From: Panulirus ornatus
Taxonomy: Eukaryota > Arthropoda > Malacostraca > Decapoda > Palinuridae
Assembly (NCBI RefSeq): GCF_036320965.1
Contig: NC_092225.1
Coordinates: forward strand, 33,580,387 to 33,644,386
Direction of reading: 5' to 3'
Length of the DNA: 64,000 nt
Position numbers and translations under genes: made by a program. Of the stretch, positions 23,620 through 34,745 are shown piece after piece. Every line of letters begins with the position of its first letter. Within the stretch, counting starts at the first letter, position 1. The notes beneath the pieces were generated by a model. It made no database searches, was not told the DNA's origin, and worked only from the letters and a program-made list of their open reading frames with translations.

Positions 23620-24606
23620 CCTTACATTAAAACAAAACTATAAAAATTTTTGAAATTACTACACTAGTTGCGCAAGCCAGACCAAGTGTTCTCTGGTCAG
23701 TTAGGTTATGGCAACACTGCTAAAAAACATTTTCCTACCTCATCTTGGTCAATTTTTGATGCTGAAAGAGTTAGTGTCCATAAAATCACTCCACATGATT
23801 GTAAGACAGATCATCATCACCAAGTATTTCAGGATCATCTTCTACCAGGACCTCTACATCTAGCTAAAAGCTTCACAAATTCATAAAAACTTTCAAAAAT
23901 TAGCTTCAGTGGTATGGCTGCAGGAAGAGTGACTGCAGGGAAATAGTATCATGCACTGTTGCATCAGCTATCACCTAAGTTTGGCCCAGGCTTTGAAACT
24001 GGAGCATGAAACTTTATGAGCAAATATACATTTTGAGGCGTCACAGCTCGCATACATATCCACCTGGATTTGTTAAGGACCAGTCTTGTACCTGAGGTAG
24101 GCCTTCTAATAGCTAAATATAAAACAACTCCCCTTTCTCTTCAGAAAGTCAAAGACAACATGAAAAATACTTTAGCCTCTGTGCCCTAACAAAGCAGCAA
24201 TCACCTCTGGGTAAGAAATCTATTTCTGAGCAATTATCTCCACATCTGAGGCAGCTATCTGAACTGTGCCATCTCTAATATCAGTTTTTCAAAACAAATG
24301 TCCTAATACAGAACAAAATTCATGAGATGTTATGTATGATCAACAACACATGCTAAGGTACTTGTATATAAGCTGAAGCCTCCTCAACTGAAAAGTTAAA
24401 CAAACCTGTTTAGAAGCAATAATCTACCCCAAAGTGAACTTCTATTATGAACCAAGCCCAATTTTTCTGCATCAACCCCCTAATGCTTAGCTAAGGGCTT
24501 CATTCCAACCCTCAAAATTTATGCTTCTCAGGTTGTTTAAAATAAATTTATCACAATTTCAAATACATTCTATAACAATGACATACTGTCGAAAGACTGA
24601 ATCAAA
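23620..24606. other. AT-rich sequence, nothing recognised
   Basis: About 1 kb without a supported gene. The plus-strand ORF at 23668-23886 has no recognised domain. The stretch may contain old transposon debris, but I cannot assign a family. Confidence 0.5.
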
Positions 24607-25013
24607 GAATGTGAAGCATATCGGGTAAAACATGGAAAGGTCTGTGAGCCTGGTTGTGAATAGGGAGCCTTTCACCCTCTTGCATGTTTAGGCCACAATC
24701 GCTCAAAATATTTTTCACTCCATCCTTCCACCTCCAATTTGGTCTCCCACTTCTCATTCCCTCCACCTCTGACACATATATCCTCTTGGTCAATCTTTCC
24801 TCACTCATTCTCTCCATGTGACCAACCCATTTCAAAACACCCTCTTCTGCTCTCTCAACCACACTCTTTTTATTACCACACATCTCTCTTACTCAATCAA
24901 ACCACCTCACACCACATATTGTCCTCAAACATCTCATTTCCAGCACATCTACCCTCCTCCACACAACTCTATCTATAGCCCACTCCTTGCAACCATATAA
25001 CAATGTTGGAACC
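24607..25013 (-). pseudogene. RTE-like copy 1, C-terminal fragment with inverted 3' UTR
   Basis: On the minus strand, 24669-25013 encodes the C-terminal part of an RTE-like reverse transcriptase. It runs from PTLLYGCKEWAIDRVV through VLKWVGHMERMSEER to RPNWRWKDGVKNILSD. A stop or frame break lies near 24890. At its 3' side, 24611-24668 is 3' UTR of the same family (GTGAAGCATATCGGGTAAAA) but in plus orientation, so the order is rearranged. This arrangement does not fit ordinary twin priming. It abuts 3' UTR of copy 2 at 25014. Confidence 0.8.
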
Positions 25014-26213
25014 ACCCCACCACACATGAAATGACACCCCCCTCCTCCCGCATGTGCGTGAGTAGCGCTAGGAAAAGACAACAAAGACCACATTCGTTCA
25101 AACTCAATCTCTAGCTGTTATGTATAATGCACCGAAACCACAGCTCCCTTTCCACATCCAGGCCCCACAAAACTTTCCATGGTTTACCCCAGACGTTTCA
25201 CATGCCCTGGTTCAATCCATGGACAGCACATCCACCCCGGTATACCACATCGTTCCAATTCACTCTATTCCTTGCACGCCTTTTACCCTCCTGCATATTC
25301 AGGCCCCGATCATTCAAAATCTTTTTCACTCCATCTTTCCATCTCCAATTTGGTCTCCCACTTCTCGCTCCCTCCACCTCTGATACATATATCCTCTTTG
25401 TCAATCTTTCCTCACTCATTCTCTCCATGTGACCAAACCATTTCAAAACACCCTCTTCTGCTCTCACAACCACACTCTTTTTATTACCAAACATCTCTCT
25501 TACCCTTTCATTACTTACTCGATCAAACCACCTCACACCACACAGTGTCCTCAAACATCTCATTCCCAGCACATCCACCCTCCTCCGCACAACTCTATCT
25601 ATAGCCCACACCTCGCAACCATATAACATTGCTGGAACCACTATTCCTTCAAACATACCCATTTTTGCTTTTCAAGGTAACATTCTTGACTTCCACACAT
25701 TTTTCAACGCTCCCAGAACTTTCGCCCCCTCCCCTCCTCCAGTTTTTCTCCATTTAAACTTACCTCCCAATTGACTTGTCCCTCAACCCTACTGTACCTA
25801 ATAACCTTGCTCTTATTCATATTAACTCTCAGCTTTCTTCTTTCACTTTACCAAACTCAGTCACTAGCTTCTGCAGTTTCTCACCCGAATCAGCCACCAG
25901 CACTGTATCATCAGCGAACAACAACTGACTCACTTCCCAAGCTCTCTCATCCACAACAGACTGCATACTTGCCCCTCTTTCCAAAACTCTTGCATTCACC
26001 TTCCTAACAATCCAATCCATAAACAAATTAAACAACCATGGAGACATCACGCACTCCTGCCGCAAACCAACAGTCACTGAGAACCAATCACTTTCCTCTC
26101 TTCCTACATGTACACATGCCTTATATCCTCGATAAAAACTTTTCACTGCCTCTAACAACTTACCTCCCACACCATATATTCTTAATACCTTCCACAGAGC
26201 ATCTCTATCATCT
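25014..26213 (-). pseudogene. RTE-like copy 2, 5'-truncated
   Basis: This minus-strand copy begins in the middle of the RT domain (DRDALWKVL region) near 26213. It includes VGLRQECVMSPWLFNLFMDW and the catalytic LLFADDTVLVADS, then continues after frameshifts near 25830 and 25670 into MGMFEGIVVPAMLYGCEVWA and the GHMERMSEERLTKRIY tail (ORF 25198-25662). The 3' UTR is of the long type (25014-25197) but lacks the terminal A-rich tail. The usual GLRQGC is GLRQEC here. It is non-functional because of truncation and frame breaks. Confidence 0.88.
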
Positions 26214-26259
26214 CTATATGATTATTTGAATTTCAAAAAAAATATTACAAAAAGCTTCT

Positions 26260-26875
26260 CCATCAAACTTTGATGGAACCCTTAGGTTCCAGAGGGTCAA
26301 GTTTGAAAATCCTGGTATACATCATCACCACTGCAATGGTGTATTTGCTGATGGTAAATACCACCACCACAACAATAATGTACTTACTGATGATATACAC
26401 CACCACTACAGTAATGGTGCACTTATCATTGGAGTACACCACCGCCAACACAGTAATGGTGTACTTACAAATGGTACACTACCACTAAAGCAATGACTTT
26501 AAAAAGAGTAATAGATTCTTTTTTTTGGACAGCCATTCTAAAACTATCTAGCACACTATGCAATGTTGTACTTACTGAGGGTATATACCACCAATTGTGT
26601 ACTTCCTGATGGTACACACCATCACCACATCAAAGGCATACTTACTGATGGTATACCACCATAGCAATGGTGTACTCATTGATGGTACCCTACCACCACA
26701 GCAATGGTGTGCTTACTAACAGTATACACTACCACCACAGCAATGTTGTATTTACTGATGGTAAACACCACCAACACAGAGCAATGATGTACTGACTGAT
26801 AGTATAGATTACCACCATAGCAATGGTAACTACATAATCTCAGCAATGAGCTGCAGACAAGGAGTAATGTTTGCA
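26260..26875 (+). repeat. Degenerate about 38 bp minisatellite
   Basis: Units share ACCACCACAGCAATGGTGTA and CTTACTGATGGTATACAC in diverged form, perhaps 12-14 copies. A non-repeat patch at about 26491-26561 interrupts it and has a second copy at 27605-27677. Small ORFs on both strands follow the repeat. Confidence 0.8.
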
Positions 26876-28265
26876 TACAGCTGTTAGTATACTGCAAACC
26901 ATTACAAACACTAAATGTACTACAAACAGAAAGTTAGAGTACTCCTAACTTACCTGCTCTGGTACTTGCATATGTCCCTGAAAAAAATGGATATGGCTGT
27001 AAGTATCAAGCAATACATGCAGACAAACAGCACAAAATGAGCAAGCCTTGATGTTCACAGCTCTTGCAGGTTAATGTTGCAAACTACAAAGCATCAAAGT
27101 ACCGCTCATACTGGCATCAAAATGTGAGCTCAGAATCAATGCACATACATAAACAAAATGAATATGAAAGCTTTCTAGCAAAAATCTAAGTTTAAATCAA
27201 CCCTATAATTCCAAACTGAAGGTAATAAAAACGGGAAAATCATTTTGATAGTATCTGTATTCTAATGATCATTAATAATGGACAAAAATATTCCCTATCT
27301 TCAAGACAATACTATAGTTATATCTTTATTTTGGAAGTTGTAATTTAGCAAAAATTTGTACATGAAATTTACAGCAATAAAATTCAAGAGTGAGTGACAA
27401 ATAAAGAGAAATTAACACATAACACTGCTCTGTAGGGTAAATTTATGTTGTAAATGAATCACCATGTACACTTAGACTTCTAAATCCCCTTAAAATTTAC
27501 TAAGACCCTTTACACAGTTTACCTAGAAGTGCATGTGGAGTAAGATATACATAAATCATTATGCATAAATCAAATGGAGAATTTTTTTATTCTTCATAAA
27601 TGGTGAAATGACTTTAAAATGCTTAATAGATTTTTTTTTTTTGCACAGCCATTCTAAAACTATCTAGCACACTATGCTAGTGTTGAAGTAAGCAGGATAA
27701 AGCCAGAAGTCACATGACCATAATAATACAAATGTTGCTCCTCATTTTTATGACTATTCACAAGTAAATACATTGTACAGTGTGCAAACTCAGCTGCTCA
27801 CCCACTTCATTTGATCTAACTTTGGCTGTCACAGGCAGTATGGAACATGCAGTATATTATCTGTGATGACCTGTCTCAAGTCATTTAAGATTACTTCTTT
27901 CCTCTAAAAGCTAACCTGTGAGATTCTCATCTTCCTTTCATAATTCTCTTTTCCTATCAGCTTTCTACCTTTAAGAGTCAAGTCTGCAAACACCTGTGGA
28001 AAACTGATCAATTTCTATATTCTTTTCCTCTGGTGTAACCTGACTGTACCTGCATGAGGTTACACTTCAAATGAAGATACAGGGTGTACCACTTTAATAT
28101 GGCAACCTTGGGACTTGGCCATTGCTAGATCACAGAAAATGCCGGAAAACAGAAATTGACCTCCTTTAAAGGCCCTAGGGTGAACACACATCAATCAATT
28201 ACCATCAGCTTGGTTTTATGTATTCCTGCAGCATTGCATCAGCCAAAAATTGTTACCTTATCTTA
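26876..28265. other. AT-rich sequence, nothing recognised
   Basis: About 1.4 kb with no supported gene or transposon protein motif. The only structure noted is a 70 bp segment at 27605-27677 that resembles 26491-26561, sharing ACAGCCATTCTAAAACTATC. This stretch separates RTE-like copies 2 and 3. Confidence 0.5.
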
Positions 28266-29571
28266 TATTAAACAACCATGGAGACATCACACACCCCTGC
28301 CGCAAACCTACATTCACTGAGAACCAATCACTTTCCTCTCTTCCTACACGTACACATGCCTTACATCCTCGATAAAAACTTTTCACTGCTTCTAACAACT
28401 TGCCTCCCACACCATATATTCTTAATACCTTCCACAGAGCATCTCTATCAACTCTATCATATGCCTCCTCCAGATCCATAAATGCTACATACAAATCCAT
28501 TTGCTTTTCTAAGTATTTCTTTATGGATGGGGTTGTTAGGGAGGTGAATGCAAGAGTTTTGGAAAGAGGGGCAAGTATGAAGTCTGTTGGGGATGAGAGA
28601 GCTTGGGAAGTGAGTCAGTCGTTGTTCGCTGATGATATAGCGCTGGTGGCTGATTCATGTGAGAAACTGCAGAAGCTGGTGACTGAGTTTGGTAAAGTGT
28701 GTGAAAGAAGAAAGTTAAGAGTAAATGTGAATAAGAGCAAGGTTATTAGGTACAGTAGGGTTGAGGGTCAAGTCAATTGGGAGGTGAGTTTGAATGGAGA
28801 AAAACTGGAGGAAGTGAAGTGTTTTAGATATCTGGGAGTGGATCTGGCAGCGGATGGAACCATGGAAGCAGAAGTGGATCATAGGGTGGGGGAGGGGGCG
28901 AAAATTCTGGGAGCCTTGAAGAATGTGTGGAAGTCGAGAACATTATCTCGGAAAGCAAAAATGGGTATATTTGAAGGAATAGTGGTTCCAACAATGTTGT
29001 ATGGTTGCGAGGTGTGGGCTATCGATAGAGTTGTGCGCAGGAGGATGGATGTGCTGGAAATGAGATGTTTGAGGACAATGTGTGGTGTGAGGTGGTTTGA
29101 TCGAGTAAGTAACGTAAGGGTAAGAGAGATGTGTGGAAGTAAAAAGAGCGTGGTTGAGAGAGCAGAAGAGGGTGTTTTGAAATGGTTTGGGCACATGGAG
29201 AGAATGAGTGAGGAAAGATTGACCAAGAGGATATATGTGTCGGAGGTGGAGGGAACGAGGAGAAGAGGGAGACCAAATTGGAGGTGGAAAGATGGAGTGA
29301 AAAAGATTTTGTGTGATCGGGGCCTGAACATGCAGGAGGGTGAAAGGAGGGCAAGGAATAGAGTGAATTGGAGCGATGTGGTATACCGGGGTTGATGTGC
29401 TGTCAGTGGATTGAATCGGGGCATGTGAAGCGTTTGGGGTAAACCATGGAAAGCTGTGTAGGTATGTATATTTGCATGTGTGGACGTATGTATATACATG
29501 TGTATGGGGGTGGGTTGGGCCATTTTTTTCGTCTGTTTCCTTGCACTACCTCGCAAACGCGGGAGACCGGC

Positions 29572-29599
<28 letters not shown>
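28266..29599 (+). mobile_element. RTE-like copy 3 with 5' inversion (twin priming)
   Basis: The right part, 28521-29599, is in plus orientation. It encodes FMDGVVREVNARVLERGASM, SLFADDIALVADS, KCFRYLGVDLAADG, PTMLYGCEVWAIDRVV, GHMERMSEERLTKRIY and the C-terminus at VVYRG, then a short-type 3' UTR and a poly(A) tail at 29572-29599. The left part, 28266-28520, is the preceding element segment in inverted orientation. Read on the minus strand it runs from YLEKQMDLYVAFMDLEEAYD to GLRQGCVMSPWLFN. The two parts meet with about one base of microhomology, and only about 3 bases of the element are missing between them. This is the expected product of twin-primed reverse transcription. The copy is 5'-truncated and so non-autonomous. 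Clear target-site duplications were not found by eye. Confidence 0.9.
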
Positions 29600-29602
<3 letters not shown>

Positions 29603-30029
29603 CTGGAATCATTACTCCTAAATGGAGACTCCTCAGTTTCTTGGGCAAGGGTTTTTTGTGGCATACATAACCAATAACCAATACAGGGCAGATTTGTCAG
29701 CATCACACACTTGTTCTGGGGCTATAAGAAATTATCAGGAATGTTAATTAGCTTGGCTGCAGTGAAAGCAGATTTTGGCATCTTAGTGCTGGCAACAACA
29801 CTTCCCTAGTGGCAAATCCACACACTAATCGCAACAGATTTAATACTTGCTGCACCATGGGAGTTTCCAGACCACAGAATGTCAGATTAGGGAGTTACAA
29901 CCTGTACCTCTGGCAAAGCTGTTTCACTGAGAGTACAGTCTTGTCACAGAACGTCTTACTCCATAGATGTACACAATTCCCTAATACTGGAATAGCCCCG
30001 CATCTGGAAAGATATCCATGGTAACACCA
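29600..30029. other. Spacer, nothing recognised
   Basis: About 430 bp between the poly(A) of RTE-like copy 3 and a Jockey-like 3' end. The ORF at 29809-30024 has no recognised motif. Confidence 0.5.
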
Positions 30030-30340
30030 GGGTCCTGATTGTTGTGTGGCCATCGGCAACTCAAGGGCGGGCCATTTTGATACCTGCTTCTTTCCGTACA
30101 TATCAAGGCTTTCGATCTCTCTACCTTCTCATGCCTTTCCCAATCCCTGTGACCTGGTACATTTCAAGACAAGTCTTTCACATCCTCAAAAATTTGTAAA
30201 TACTTTCCCTTGTCTTTTTTTTTCTGATTCATAACTCACTTTATTCTGATTAAGGCTCAGCCTTGATGTTGACTTATGTCCATGACCGGAGCCTTGAACT
30301 TAAAAAAAATACTGTAAGTAAATAAATTCCTTTTCTCTTG
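30030..30340 (+). pseudogene. Jockey/I-like retrotransposon 3' end
   Basis: The translation at 30046-30234 (AIGNSRAGHFDTCFFPYISR and following) matches the extreme C-terminus seen in Jockey/I-type reverse transcriptases, where an SFFPRTxxLWNSLP motif precedes FK and a short tail. A second copy on the minus strand (46055-47235) has the same C-terminus (AVGNSREGHFDNCFFPCTSK) and a similar 3' UTR (GCCTTGAT, then TTGACT, ending in A-rich sequence). This copy ends with AAAAAAAATACTGTAAGTAA near 30303-30322. Only the last part is kept, so it is a 5'-truncated insertion. Assignment to Jockey or I rather than another clade is tentative. Confidence 0.72.
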
Positions 30341-30446
30341 CTCTATCTCCTTTCATCTGAGATGGCACTAATTGGGGCATTTTCCCCATACCATGGTGGT
30401 CACTATAAAATTATCATCCTTATGTAATCTTAAATGGATATTTAAG

Positions 30447-32818
30447 GAAACAGACGATAGAATGGCCCAACCCACCCACATACACATGTATACACATATA
30501 CGTCCACACATGCAAATATACATACCTATACATCTCAACGTATACATATATATACACACACAGACATATATATATTTATACACATGTACATAATTCATAC
30601 TGTCTGCCTTTATTCATTCCCATTGCCACCTCGCCACACATGTAATAACAACCCCCTCCCCCCTCATGTGTGCTAGGTAGTGCTAGGAAAAAACAAAGGC
30701 CCCATTCGTTCACACTAGGTCTCTAGCTGTCATGCAATAATGCACCGAAACCACAGCTCCCTTTCGACATCCAGGCCCCACACAACTTTCCATGGTTTAC
30801 CCCAGACGCTTCACATGCCCTGGTTCAATCCACTGACAGCACGTCGGACCCTGGTATACCACATCATTCCAATTACTCTATTCCTTGCATGCCTTTCACC
30901 CTCCTGCATGTTCAGGCCCCGATCACTCAAAATCTTTTTCACTCCAACTCTCCACCTCCAATTTGGTTTCCCACTTCTTGTTCCCTCCACCTCTGACACA
31001 TATATCCTCTTTGTCAATCTTTCCTCACTCATTCTCTCCATGTAACCAAACCATTTCAAAACACCCTCTTCTCCTCTCTCAACCACACTCTTTTTATTAC
31101 CACACATCTCTCTTACCCTTACATTACTTACTCAATCAAACCACCTCACACCACATATTGTCCTCAAACATCTCATTTCCAGCACATCAACCCTCCTCCG
31201 CACAACTCTATCCATAGCCCACGCCTCGCAATCATACAACATTGTTGGAACCACTATTCCTTCAAACATACCCATTTTTGCTTTCCGAGATAATGTTTTT
31301 GACTTCCACACACTCTTCAATGCTCCCAGAATTTTCAACCCCTCCCCCACCCTATGATTCACTTCCGCTTCCATGGTTCCATCCGCTGCCAAATCCACTC
31401 TCAGATATCTAAAACACTTCACTTCCTCCAGGTTTTCTCCATTCAAACTTACCTCCCAATTGACTTGACCCTCAACCCTACTGTCCCTAATAACCTTGCT
31501 CTTATTCACATTTACTCTCAACTTTCTTCTTTCACACACTTTACCAAACTCAGTCAACAGCTTCTGCAGTTTCTCACATGAATCAGCCACCAGCACTGTA
31601 TCATCAGCAAACAACAACTTACTCACTTCCCAAGCTCTCTCATCCACAACAGACTGCATACTTGCCCCTCTTTCCAAAACTCTTGCATTCACCTCCCTAA
31701 CAATCCAATCCATAAACAAATTAAACAACAATGGAGACATCACGCAACCCTGCCGCAAACCAACAGTCAATGAGAACCAATCACTTTTCTCTCTTCCTTC
31801 ACGTACACATGCCTTACATCCTCGATAAGAACTTTTCACTGCCTCTAACAACTTACCTCCCACACCATATATTCTTAATACCTTCCACAGAGCATCTCTA
31901 TCAACTCTATCATATGCCTTCTCCAGATCCATAAATGTAACATACAAATCCATTTGCTTTTCTAAGTATTTCTCACATACATTCTTCAAAGCAAACACCT
32001 GACCCACACATCCTCTACCACTTCTGAAACCACACTGCTCTTCCCAATCTGATGCTCTGTACATGCCTTCACCCTCTCAATCAATATCCTCCCATGTAAT
32101 TTCCCAGGAATACTCAACAGACTTATACCTCTGTAATTTAAGCACTCACCTTTGTCCCCTTTGCTTTTGTACAATGGCACTATGCAGGCATTCTGCCAAT
32201 CCTCAGGCACCTCACCATGAGTCATACATACATTAAATAACCTTACCAACCAGTCAACAATACAGTCACCCCCTTTTTTAATAAATTCCACAGCAATACC
32301 ATCCAACCCCGCTGCCTTGCCGGCTTTCATCTTCCGCAAAGCTTTTACTACCTCTTCTCCGTTTACCAAATCATTTTCCCTAACCCTCTTACTTTGCATA
32401 CCACCGCGACCAAAACACCCTATATCTGCCACTCTATCATCAAACACATTCAACAAACCTTCAAAATACTCACTCCATCTCCTTCTCACAGGACCACTAC
32501 TTGTTATCACCTCCCCATTAGCCCCCTTCACTGAGGTTCCCATTTGTTCCCTTGTCTTACGCACTTTATTTACCTCCTTCCAACACATCTTTTTATTCTC
32601 CCTAAAATTTAATGATACTATCTCACTCCAACTCTCATTTGCCCTCTTTTTCACCTCTTGCACCTTTCTCTTGACCTCCTGCCTCTTTCTTTTATACATC
32701 TCCTGCTCATTTGCATCATTTCCCTGCAAAAATCGTCCAAATGCGTCTCTCTTCTCTTTCACTAATAATCTTACTTCTTCATCCCACCATTCACTTCCCA
32801 CGCTTCTCATGCCACAAG
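30447..32818 (-). pseudogene. RTE-like copy 4, long 5'-truncated copy
   Basis: This is one of the longest copies in the window. On the minus strand 31986-32818 encodes the linker and RT start (SEWWDEEVRLLVKEKRDAFG, GKAAGLDGIAVEFIKKGGDC, GECLNYRGISLLSIPGKL). After a one-base frameshift near 32046, the RT continues in 31132-32064 (GFRSGRGCVGQVFAL, FMDLEKAYDRVDRDALWKVL, VGLRQGCVMSPLLFNLFMDW, LLFADDTVLVADSCEKLQK). A stop after GVRWFD at about 31132 fits a CGA to TGA transition, as expected from CpG decay. The C-terminus follows at 30811-31107. The 3' UTR is of the long type (30447-30810). The endonuclease is missing. Catalytic FADD is kept, but the copy is dead. Confidence 0.92.
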
Positions 32819-32992
32819 CATGGATATGTACACCAAAATCGTTAATGTATTTATAATACACAATTCATCAACTGACATCAAAGTGCAATTCAGCTTAATA
32901 TTCTATTCAAAAATACCAAATCAGTAACACACTTAAACTGTATATCTATCTTGTGTGAAAAGAACAACTGCCAATATTTCTATGGTATTTAC
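32819..32992. other. Short spacer between RTE-like copies
   Basis: About 170 bp of AT-rich sequence separates the truncated 5' end of copy 4 from the older copy 5. Nothing is recognised in it. Confidence 0.6.
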
Positions 32993-34180
32993 AGGGAAGG
33001 AGTGCAAATGATTGGGAGAGATATATGAGAATGTGACAGGAGGTCAAGCGGAAGGTAAAGGGGTTAAAAAAGAGGATAATTGAGAGATGGGGTTAGTGAG
33101 TATCAGAAAACTTTTGGAAGGAGATTAATAGTGCGAAAGAGAAAAGAGAACAAACAGGAACATCAGTAAAGGAGGCAAACGGGGGAAATAGTAAAAGATA
33201 GTGAGCAGGAGACTGAGTGAGAATTATATTTTGATGGACTGTTGAAGTTGCTTGGTGATAGGGTGGCAGATGTTGGGTGTTTAGGTTGGATTCGTATGTG
33301 AACTCAGAGTCATGGAGAGCGGTTTGGTGAAGAGAGAGGCAGCAGAAGCCTTACTTAAAATCAAATGTGGCAAGGCAGCTGAAGTGGATCGTACCGCAGT
33401 TGAATTTATTGAGAAAGGGGGAGACTGTGTTGTTGAATGGTTGATCATGACTTTCAATGAAAGTATGAACCATGGTGATGAACCTGAAGAATGGCAGATT
33501 GCATGTACAGTGTCATTGTATAAAGGCAAAGGGAATAAAGGTGAGTGTTCAAACTAAAGAGGTATAAGCCTGATGAGTGTACCAGGTAAGCTGTATGGGA
33601 GAGTACTAATCGAGGGGGTGCAGGCATGTAAAGAGCATCAGACTGAGAAGGAATAGCTTGGTTTCAAGTGTGGTACAGGATATGTAGATCAGGTGTTTGT
33701 TTTAAAGAATGTGTGTGGAAAATAATTACAGAAACAGAAGGAATTATGTGCTGTCAATGGACTGAACCAGGATATGTGAAACGTCTGGGTAAACCATGGA
33801 AAGGTTTGTGAGGCCTGGATGTGGAGCTGTGGTTTCGGGGCATTACACATGACAGCTAGAGACTGAATGTGAACGAATGTGGCCTTTTTATCTGTTGTTC
33901 TGGTGCTACCTCGCTGAAGCAGGGGGGAGCGATGCTGTTTCCTATGGGGCAGGGTAGCACCAGGAATGGATGAAGGCAAGCAAGTATGAATATGTACATG
34001 TTCATATATGTGTATGTTTGTGTATGTACATATATATGTATATGTTAATGTGTATATAAGCATGTATGGGCGTTTATGTATATATACATGTGTATATGTG
34101 TGGATGGGCCATTCTTCACCTGTCTCCTAGCGATACCTTGCTGATGCGGGAAACGGCAATCAAGTATAATAAATAAATAA
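32993..34180 (+). pseudogene. RTE-like copy 5, old diverged copy with internal deletion
   Basis: Plus-strand translation shows a diverged form of the family: EINSAKEKREQTGTSVKEAN, KIKCGKAAEVDRTAVEFIEK, EEWQIACTVSLYKGKGNKGE, RGISLMSVPGKLYGRVLIEG and VDQVFVLKNVCGK. It carries many stops. Just after the KNVCGK position (about 33720) the sequence jumps to the end of the ORF (GLNQDM) and the 3' UTR, deleting most of the RT palm and the C-terminus. The 3' end reads GCGATACCTTGCTGATGCGG and then an AAAT-rich tail at about 34160-34186. This subfamily 3' end is the closest match to the SINE-like insert at 41127-41350. Confidence 0.85.
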
Positions 34181-34186
34181 ATATTT

Positions 34187-34745
34187 ATAAACCTGGAGAA
34201 AGCTTATGATAAGATTGATAGAGATGCCTTGTGGAAGGTCTTACAGATGTACAGAGTAGATGGAATGCTTTCAAAAGCAGAAGTTTTTATCAATAAGTGG
34301 GAAGAAAGAAAAGTAAGTGGCTCTAAGTGAAGGTTAGTCTGCGAATGGGGTGGTGAGAGAGAGAGTGTGGGGATTGAAGAAGGGCAAGTATGCAATCTGT
34401 GGGGGATGAAGGGGCTCAGAAAGTGAGTCAGTTGTTTTCTGCTGATGATACAGTACTGGTGGCAGACTCGAGTGAAAAACTACAAAAGTTCGTGACTGAG
34501 CTTGGAAGTGTGTATAAAAGAAGGCAGTTGAGAGTAAAAGTGAATAAAAGCAAGGTTATCAGGTTTGGGGTTGAGGGATAAGGTTAGTTAAGGTGTAAGT
34601 TTGAAGAGAAAAATTGGAAGTGACGTGTTTTAGATACCAGGAAGTGGACATAGCAGAGAATGGAACTAGGATGCGGATGTGAGTCAAAAGATAGGAGAAG
34701 TGGTGGCAGTGGTTCTAGGAATGGTGATGAATGGGTGGAAAGAGA
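34187..34745 (+). pseudogene. RTE-like copy 6, old diverged RT fragment
   Basis: This copy starts directly after the AAAT tail of copy 5. It encodes LEKAYDKIDRDALWKVLQMY, then degraded sequence, then ASMQSVGDEGAQKVSQLFSA and DDTVLVADSSEKLQKFVTEL (34390-34581). The catalytic box reads SADD where the other copies have FADD. Stops and frameshifts follow, and homology fades before 34745, where copy 7 begins in the opposite orientation. It was probably inactivated long ago. Confidence 0.82.
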
